From Glandiceps talaboti (taxonomy: Eukaryota > Hemichordata > Enteropneusta > Spengelidae), in contig NC_135551.1 of assembly GCF_964340395.1 (NCBI RefSeq), forward strand, positions 30,653,455 through 30,717,454: DNA of 64,000 bases. The letters are read 5' to 3'. The translations under genes and the position numbers were made by a program. Below are positions 57,085 to 64,000 of the stretch, piece after piece (position 1 is the stretch's first letter; each line of letters begins with the position of its first letter). The notes under the pieces are model-generated. The model made no database searches and was not told the DNA's origin. It worked only from the letters and a program-made list of their open reading frames with translations.

Positions 57085-58838
57085 CTTTTAAATTAATGTT
57101 GTGTATGCTCAGATGTGCAACTAGTTAATGTGTACAAGTTAATATGTATCTAAATATTTATGTCACCACTTCAGACTGGAACTACTGCCAAATAAATCAA
57201 TCTGAAAGAAATGCTATGTAACGTATGGCTGGCAACGACTTGCTTCTGGGTTAGTCCCTCGTGCATCCGGGTACTTGGGATTGTCGCCGTACGGAAACTC
57301 ACATCGGTAATTTTGACGCTGTAATTTTGCCACCAATATTGATCGTACAAAAACAAAACTCCATAAGTGAACCACAAAGTACTTTCCCTTTCAAAATGTG
57401 ATAATTTTAGAAAGAGTATTATCGTTTTTATTGACGACTGACTCTGTCAAAAATCGCCCCATACACTTCAGTTCTGGCATGCACGACTTCTCACTTGATC
57501 ATGAGGTGCGTATACTGGAATGAACCATTCTGTAGGAGGGTGGAGAATTTGGATTTGAAGTTTACAACCCTGTTTCGAACAAATATTTGTCATTTGGGTG
57601 CACAATGCGTAGAATTAAGACTACAGCACATATTACATTGCTTGTTTGACGTCAATAGTGTCTTTTGAAAAGTTCCTGTTTACGTAAAGTCTCGCGGACT
57701 GATTTCCAATATGGCGGCGGTCATAATGCTCATTAACATATTCATTTTTTTTTTAAATTACAAAAAAAAAATCATAAAAAATTAAATTAATGTTGTGTAT
57801 GCTCAGATGTGCAACTAGTTAATGTGTACAAGTTAATATGTATCTAAATATTTATGTCACCACTTCAGACTGGAACTACTGCCAAATAAATCAATCTGAA
57901 AGAAATGCTATGTAACGTATGGCTGGCAACGACTTGCTTCTGGGTTAGTCCCTCGTGCATCCGGGTACTTGGGATTGTCGCCGTACGGAAACTCACATCG
58001 GTAATTTTGACGCTGTAATTTTGCCACCAATATTGATCGTACAAAAACAAAACTCCATAAATGAACCACAAAGTACTTTCCCTTTCAAAATGTGATAATT
58101 TTAGAAAGAGTATTATCGTTTTTATTGACGACTGACTCTGTCAAAAATCGTCCCATACACTTCAGTTCAGGCATGCACGACTTCTCACTTGATCATGAGG
58201 TGCGTATACTGGAATGAACCATTCTGTAGGAGGGTGGAGAATTTGGATTTGAAGTTTACAACCCTGTTTCGAACAAATATTTGTCATTTGGGCGCACAAT
58301 GCGTAGAATTAAGACTACAGCACATATTACATTGCTTGTTTGACGTCAATAGTGTCTTTTGAAAAGTTGCAGTTTACCTAAAGTCTCGCGGACTGATTTC
58401 CAATATGGCGGCGGTCATAATGCTCATTAACATATTCATTTTTTTTAAATTACAGAAAAAAAATCATAAAAAATGGAAAAGAAGACGTGCTGACTTGAAA
58501 TTAACAAATCTAAGTAAGCTACCCCCTGCTCATCAACAGACCAGATATCAAAGCAATCTGACAAGAAGTTTTCAAGGAGATGATGAAAATGACATTTTAT
58601 GAAAAAAATCATAAAAAATTGAAAATGGCACAGATCAACTTGGCATGAACAAATCTGAATAGCCTCCCCCCAGGGAACATGCACACCAAATATCGAAGAA
58701 TTCTGACTGTCACTTTCGGATAAGATAATGAAAATATAAAAGTTTGACGGACACCTATGATTCACTCTACTCTCTATACTCTATACAACCTATACCTAAA
58801 GCTACGCTTTCAGCTTTCGCTGACAGCGGAGCTAAAAA
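57085..58838 (-). promoter_or_regulatory. Putative promoter / 5' region of DED copy 1, transposon-derived
   Basis: Sequence upstream of the ATG on the minus strand is the right half of element A, with a 694-bp internal duplication. It contains ATATGGCGGCGG twice (about 57,710 and 58,404), a YY1-like string, on the plus strand. The equivalent upstream segment recurs at copies 2 and 3. Promoter role is inferred only from position. Confidence 0.35.
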
Positions 58839-60920
58839 ACAGGATGACCCTCCCACTGCCAATTTTGAAACAGGGTAACCCCCCTACTAAACCACTGCTG
58901 CAACCCACCCCCCCCACCCCAGCCAAAGGAAATGACTAGTCCCTTAGAAGGTATTGAAGTGAAGTCGCATGACTTTTGTTTAATTTACTCGGTAAACGAT
59001 CGCTCCTGAGGTTAAATTTGGTTCAAATCATGAACAAAATATTTCAGCCTCCCCCCCTTTCAGCCCACCTGAGGTTAAATTTGGTTCAAATCATGAACAA
59101 AATATTTCAGCCCATCATAATGTTCATGCCCCCCCCCCCCCCGAACCCTCAATTATTTTAATCCCCCCCCCCATTTCTCCCAAGCCCCCCTGCCGTAAAT
59201 TCTGATCCCAGCCATAGAGCAACAGAATCATAACATGTACTATTTTCTTGGTTTTCTAGTTAACATTTCATCAGTTTGTGGGCAATTTAATGGCTGGTAA
59301 GATGTTTACAGACACATTGATTAATTGTCACATTGTTAAACTTAATTTAAATTCATAATTAAATTCCCTAGAGATCATAAGAGACAGGGTTGAATTATGG
59401 CTCGATGTGAGACAAAGAGTTGTATAACTATCTATAACTAACCAAAGTTGGACAGTGATTAAAAAATACCAAAGCTACACACCTGAATCCCAAACAAAGT
59501 CAGACTCGTTCGAATTTCTAATCACGATATCTTCCAAATTTTTGCATCCCATCTTCCCAAATACTTCCAATAACAACTCAAGGTCATTTGCTGAGATGTG
59601 TCCCTTTGTTTCCAATTGATTGAACAGTTGTAAAGCATTGTTAATATCTTCAGACTCTCTGATCGTAAGGTAGTCTGATGTTAACAACAATTTGAGTCGA
59701 TGGAACTCCTCTCTCGTTATGTTTTCGTAGAGTTCATTGTACAATAGCTTTAAGCTCGACAGCTTCTTGTTAGTCGCAGTTTGCTCAGAGTTATTGCTTT
59801 TGGACATAGCCTTCCCGTCATCCGTTTTAGACATAGTTGCATCCAACTTTTTCGACATCTTTTAAATTAATGTTGTGTATGCTCAGATGTGCAACTAGTT
59901 AATGTGTACAAGTTAATATGTATCTAAATATTTATGTCACCACTTCAGACTGGAACTACTGCCAAATAAATCAATCTGAAAGAAATGCTATGTAACGTAT
60001 GGCTGGCAACGACTTGCTTCTGGGTTAGTCCCTCGTGCATCCGGGTACTTGGGATTGTCGCCGTACGGAAACTCACATCGGTAATTTTGACGCTGTAATT
60101 TTGCCACCAATATTGATCGTACAAAAACAAAACTCCATAAATGAACCACAAAGTACTTTCTCTTTCAAAATGTGATAATTTTAGAAAGAGTATTATCGTT
60201 TTTATTGACGACTGACTCTGTCAAAAATCGTCGCATACACTTCAGTTCAGGCATGCACGACTTCTCACTTGATCATGAGGTGCGTATACTGGAATGAACC
60301 ATTCTGTAGGAGGGTGGAGAATTTGGATTTGAAGTTTACAACCCTGTTTCGAACAAATATTTGTCATTTGGGCGCACAATGCGTAGAATTAAGACTACAG
60401 CACATATTACATTGCTTGTTTGATGTCAATAGTGTCTTTTGAAAAGTTCCTGTTTACCTAAAGTCTCGCGGACTGATTTCCAATATGGCGGCGGTCATAA
60501 TGCTCATTAACATATTCATTTTTTTTTAAATTACAAAAAAAAAATCATAAAAAATAGAAAAGAAGACGTGCTGACTTGAAATTAACAAATCTAAGTAAGC
60601 TACCCCCTGCTCATCAACACACCAGATATCAAAGCAATCTGACAAGAAGTTTTCAAGGAGATGATGAAAATGACATTTTATGAAAAAAAATCATAAAAAA
60701 TTGAAAATGGCACAGATCAACTTGGCATGAACAAATCTGAATAGCCTCCCCCCAGGGAACATGCACACCAAATATCGAAGAATTCTGACTGTCACTTTCG
60801 GATAAGATAATGAAAATATAAAAGTTTGACGGACACCTATGATTCACTCTACTCTCTATACTCTATACAACCTATACCTAAAGCTACGCTTTCAGCTTTC
60901 GCTGACAGCGGAGCTAAAAA
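58839..60920 (-). repeat. DED tandem unit 2 (2,082 bp)
   Basis: Same order as unit 1 without the 694-bp duplication. The C-rich tract carries two copies of the cctgaggttaaatttggttc module against one in unit 1. Confidence 0.95.
59483..59858 (-). CDS. Death effector domain exon, copy 2
   Basis: Encodes exactly the same residues as copy 1. At least one silent change (aagctcgac against aagctagac). Same ATG context and phase-1 donor. Could serve as an alternative first exon for the NACHT exon, or be a non-functional duplicate. Confidence 0.8.
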
Positions 60921-62994
60921 ACAGGATGACCCTCCCACTGCCAATTTTGAAACAGGGTAACCCCCCTACTAAACCACTGCTGCAACCCACCCCCCACCCC
61001 AGCCAAAGGAAATGACTAGTCCCTTAGAAGGTATTGAAGTGAAGTCGCATGACTTTTGTTTAATTTACTCGGTAAACGATCGCTCCTGAGGTTAAATTTG
61101 GTTCAAATCATGAACAAAGTATTTCAGCCCCCCCCCCCTTTCAGCCCACCTGAGGTTAAATTTGGTTCAAATCATGAACAAAATATTTCAGCCCATCATA
61201 ATGTTCATGCCCCCCCCCCGAACCCTCAATTATTTTAATCCCCCCCCCATTTCTCCCAAGCCCCCCTGCCGTAAATTCTGATCCCAGCCATAGAGCAACA
61301 GAATCATAACGTGTACTATTTTCTTGGTTTTCTAGTTAACATTTCATCAGTTTGTGGGCAATTTAATGGCTGGTAAGATGTTTACAGACACATTGATTAA
61401 TTGTCACATTGTTAAACTTAATTTAAATTCATAATTAAATTCCCTAGAGATCATAAGAGACAGGGTTGAATTATGGCTCGATGTGAGACAAAGAGTTGTA
61501 TAACTATCTGTAACTAACCAAAGTTGGACAGTGATTAAAAAATACCAAAGCTACACACCTGAATCCCAAACAAAGTCAGACTCGTTCGAATTTCTAATCA
61601 CGATATCTTCCAAATTTTTGCATCCCATCTTCCCAAATACTTCCAATAACAACTCAAGGTCATTTGCTGAGATGTGTCCCTTTGTTTCCAATTGATTGAA
61701 CAGTTGTAAAGCATTGTTAATATCTTCAGACTCTCTGATCGTAAGGTAGTCTGATGTTAACAACAATTTGAGTCGATGGAACTCCTCTCTCGTTATGTTT
61801 TCGTAGAGTTCATTGTACAATAGCTTTAAGCTAGACAGCTTCTTGTTAGTCGCAGTTTGCTCAGAGTTATTGCTTTTGGACATAGCCTTCCCGTCATCCG
61901 TTTTAGACATAGTTGCATCCAACTTTTTCGACATCTTTTAAATTAATGTTGTGTATGCTCAGATGTGCAACTAGTTAATGTGTACAAGTTAATATGTATC
62001 TAAATATTTATGTCACCACTTCAGACTGGAACTACTGCCAAATAAATCAATCTGAAAGAAATGCTATGTAACGTATGGCTGGCAACGACTTGCTTCTGGG
62101 TTAGTCCCTCGTGCATCCGGGTACTTGGGATTGTCGCCGTACGGAAACTCACATCGGTAATTTTGACGCTGTAATTTTGCCACCAATATTGATCGTACAA
62201 AAACAAAACTCCATAAATGAACCACAAAGTACTTTCCCTTTCAAAATGTGGTAATTTTAGAAAGAGTATTATCGTTTTTATTGACGACTGACTCTGTCAA
62301 AAATCGCCCCATACACTTCAGTTCTGGCATGCACGACTTCTCACTTGATCATGAGGTGCGTATACTGGAATGAACCATTCTGTAGGAGGGTGGAGAATTT
62401 GGATTTGAAGTTTACAACCCTGTTTCGAACAAATATTTGTCATTTGGGTGCACAATGCGTAGAATTAAGACTACAGCACATATTACATTGCTTGTTTGAC
62501 GTCAATAGTGTCTTTTGAAAAGTTCCTGTTTACGTAAAGTCTCGCGGACTGATTTCCAATATGGCGGCGGTCATAATGCTCATTAACATATTCATTTTTT
62601 TTAAATTACAGAAAAAAAATCATAAAAAATGGAAAAGAAGACGTGCTGACTTGAAATTAACAAATCTAAGTAAGCTACCCCCTGCTCATCAACAGACCAG
62701 ATATCAAAGCAATCTGACAAGAAGTTTTCAAGGAGATGATGAAAATGACATTTTATGAAAAAAATCATAAAAAATTGAAAATGGCACAGATCAACTTGGC
62801 ATGAACAAATCTGAATAGCCTCCCCCCAGGGAACATGCACACCAAATATCGAAGAATTCTGACTGTCACTTTCGAATAAGATAATGAAAATATAAAAGTT
62901 TGACGGACACCTATGATTCACTCTACTCTCTATACTCTATACAACCTATACCTAAAGCTACGCTTTCAGCTTTCGCTGACAGCGGAGCTAAAAA
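60921..62994 (-). repeat. DED tandem unit 3 (2,074 bp)
   Basis: Near-identical to unit 2; differences are few single bases and homopolymer lengths. Confidence 0.95.
61559..61934 (-). CDS. Death effector domain exon, copy 3
   Basis: Identical in translation to copies 1 and 2, with the same donor and the same upstream sequence. Confidence 0.8.
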
Positions 62995-64000
62995 ACAGGA
63001 TGACCCTCCCACTGCCAATTTTGAAACAGGGTAACCCCCCTACTAAACCACTGCTGCAACCCACCCCCCCACCCCAGCCAAAGGAAATGACTAGTCCCTT
63101 AGAAGGTATTGAAGTGAAGTCGCATGACTTTTGTTTAATTTACTCGGTAAACGATCGCTCCTGAGGTTAAATTTGGTTCAAATCATGAACAAAATATTTC
63201 ATCCCCCCCTTTCAGCCCACCTGAGGTTAAATTTGGTTCAAATCATGAACAAAATATTTCAGCCTCCCCCCCTTTCAGCCCATCATAATGTTCATGCCCC
63301 CCCCCCCCCGAACCCTCAATTATTTTAATCCCCCCCCCCCCATTTCTCCCAAGCCCCCCTGCCGTAAATTCTGATCCCAGCCATAGAGCAACAGAATCAT
63401 AACGTGTACTATTTTCTTGGTTTTCTAGTTAACATTTCATCAGTTTGTGGGCAATTTAATGGCTGGTAAGATGTTTACAGACACATTGATTAATTGTCAC
63501 ATTGTTAAACTTAATTTAAATTCATAATTAAATTCCCTAGAGATCATAAGAGACAGGGTTGAATTATGGCTCGATGTGAGACAAAGAGTTGTATAACTAT
63601 CTATAACTAACCAAAGTTGGACAGTGATTAAAAAATACCAAAGCTACACACCTGAATCCCAAACAAAGTCAGACTCGTTCGAATTTCTAATCACGATATC
63701 TTCCAAATTTTTGCATCCCATCTTCCCAAATACTTCCAATAACAACTCAAGGTCATTTGCTGAGATGTGTCCCTTTGTTTCCAATTGATTGAACAGTTGT
63801 AAAGCATTGTTAATATCTTCAGACTCTCTGATCGTAAGGTAGTCTGATGTTAACAACAATTTGAGTCGATGGAACTCCTCTCTCGTTATGTTTTCGTAGA
63901 GTTCATTGTACAATAGCTTTAAGCTAGACAGCATCTTGTTAGTCGCAGTTTGCTCAGAGTTATTGCTTTTGGACATAGCCTTCCCGTCATCCGTTTTAGA
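62995..64000 (-). repeat. DED tandem unit 4 (cut by window end)
   Basis: Continues beyond base 64,000, so the true number of units is unknown. Confidence 0.95.
63652..64000 (-). CDS. Death effector domain exon, copy 4 (5' end outside window)
   Basis: Same frame and donor. One replacement is visible: N-K-M-L-S-S instead of N-K-K-L-S-S. The ATG expected a few codons upstream lies beyond the window. Confidence 0.8.

Larger units (their letters stand above)
56123..58838 (-). repeat. DED tandem unit 1 (2,716 bp)
   Basis: Runs from acaggatgaccctcccactg to the next occurrence of the same string. Contains a C-rich tract, the DED exon and element-A right-half sequence. It is longer than the other units because it has an extra 694-bp duplication (57,090-57,783 repeated at 57,784-58,477). 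Confidence 0.93.

Noticed and set aside
57171-57377. 68-codon minus-strand frame (MWF(T/I)YGVLFLYDQYWWQNYS) repeated in each DED unit
   Set aside because: Conserved only because the units are near-identical; no homology recognised and it lies in element-A-derived DNA. Kept as a minor possibility for an upstream reading frame.
58405-58602. Plus-strand 65-codon frame starting MAAVIMLINIF in a good ATG context, repeated in units at 58.4 and 62.6 kb
   Set aside because: Broken in other units and in element copy B, no recognised domain, and lies antisense upstream of the DED exons; better explained as transposon sequence.

Overview
Organism. The window is animal nuclear DNA: AT-rich, with small exons joined by canonical GT/AG introns, LINE fragments, MITE-like elements and long minisatellite arrays. 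A single-exon NACHT ATPase gene together with death effector domain (DED) exons, beside an adenylate kinase 9 (AK9) gene, points to an invertebrate with an expanded NLR repertoire, such as a hemichordate, amphioxus or another marine invertebrate. The species cannot be named from this window.

Layout. (1) About 1-25,780, minus strand: most of an AK9-like gene. I place 20 coding exons whose phases agree across every junction. The ATG is at 25,780 and the 3' end lies beyond base 1. Two P-loop kinase modules are joined by Glu/Thr-rich linkers encoded by a run of phase-1/phase-1 exons, including a probable 15-nt microexon. Introns carry minisatellites, palindromic MITEs, a hAT-like MITE pair and a LINE fragment. 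(2) 26,500-35,180: a block of tandem repeats. It holds a CA/CATGCATGCAAG compound repeat, a 62-bp minisatellite (about 55 units, with 1,228-bp internal duplications), and a 44-bp minisatellite interrupted twice by the same roughly 560-bp spacer. (3) 36,990-39,688, minus strand: an intact 2.7-kb NACHT exon with a strong phase-1 splice acceptor. (4) 40,000-49,900: LINE remnants and a dispersed repeat family. (5) 49,903-56,121: a nested transposon. An element of about 2 kb (copy A) was entered by a LINE, and that LINE was later entered by a second copy of the same element (copy B). (6) 56,122-64,000, minus strand: tandem units of about 2.08 kb, each carrying one nearly identical DED exon (four copies, the last cut by the window end).

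How the parts may work together. Each DED exon ends in a phase-1 splice donor, and the NACHT exon begins at a phase-1 acceptor on the same strand. The simplest reading is one NLR-type immune receptor gene (DED-NACHT, about 1,024 residues) whose first coding exon and transposon-derived upstream sequence have been duplicated in tandem, giving several alternative first exons for one NACHT exon. This join is an inference; transcript data would decide it.

The AK9 and NACHT genes are independent neighbours on the same strand, separated by the minisatellite block.
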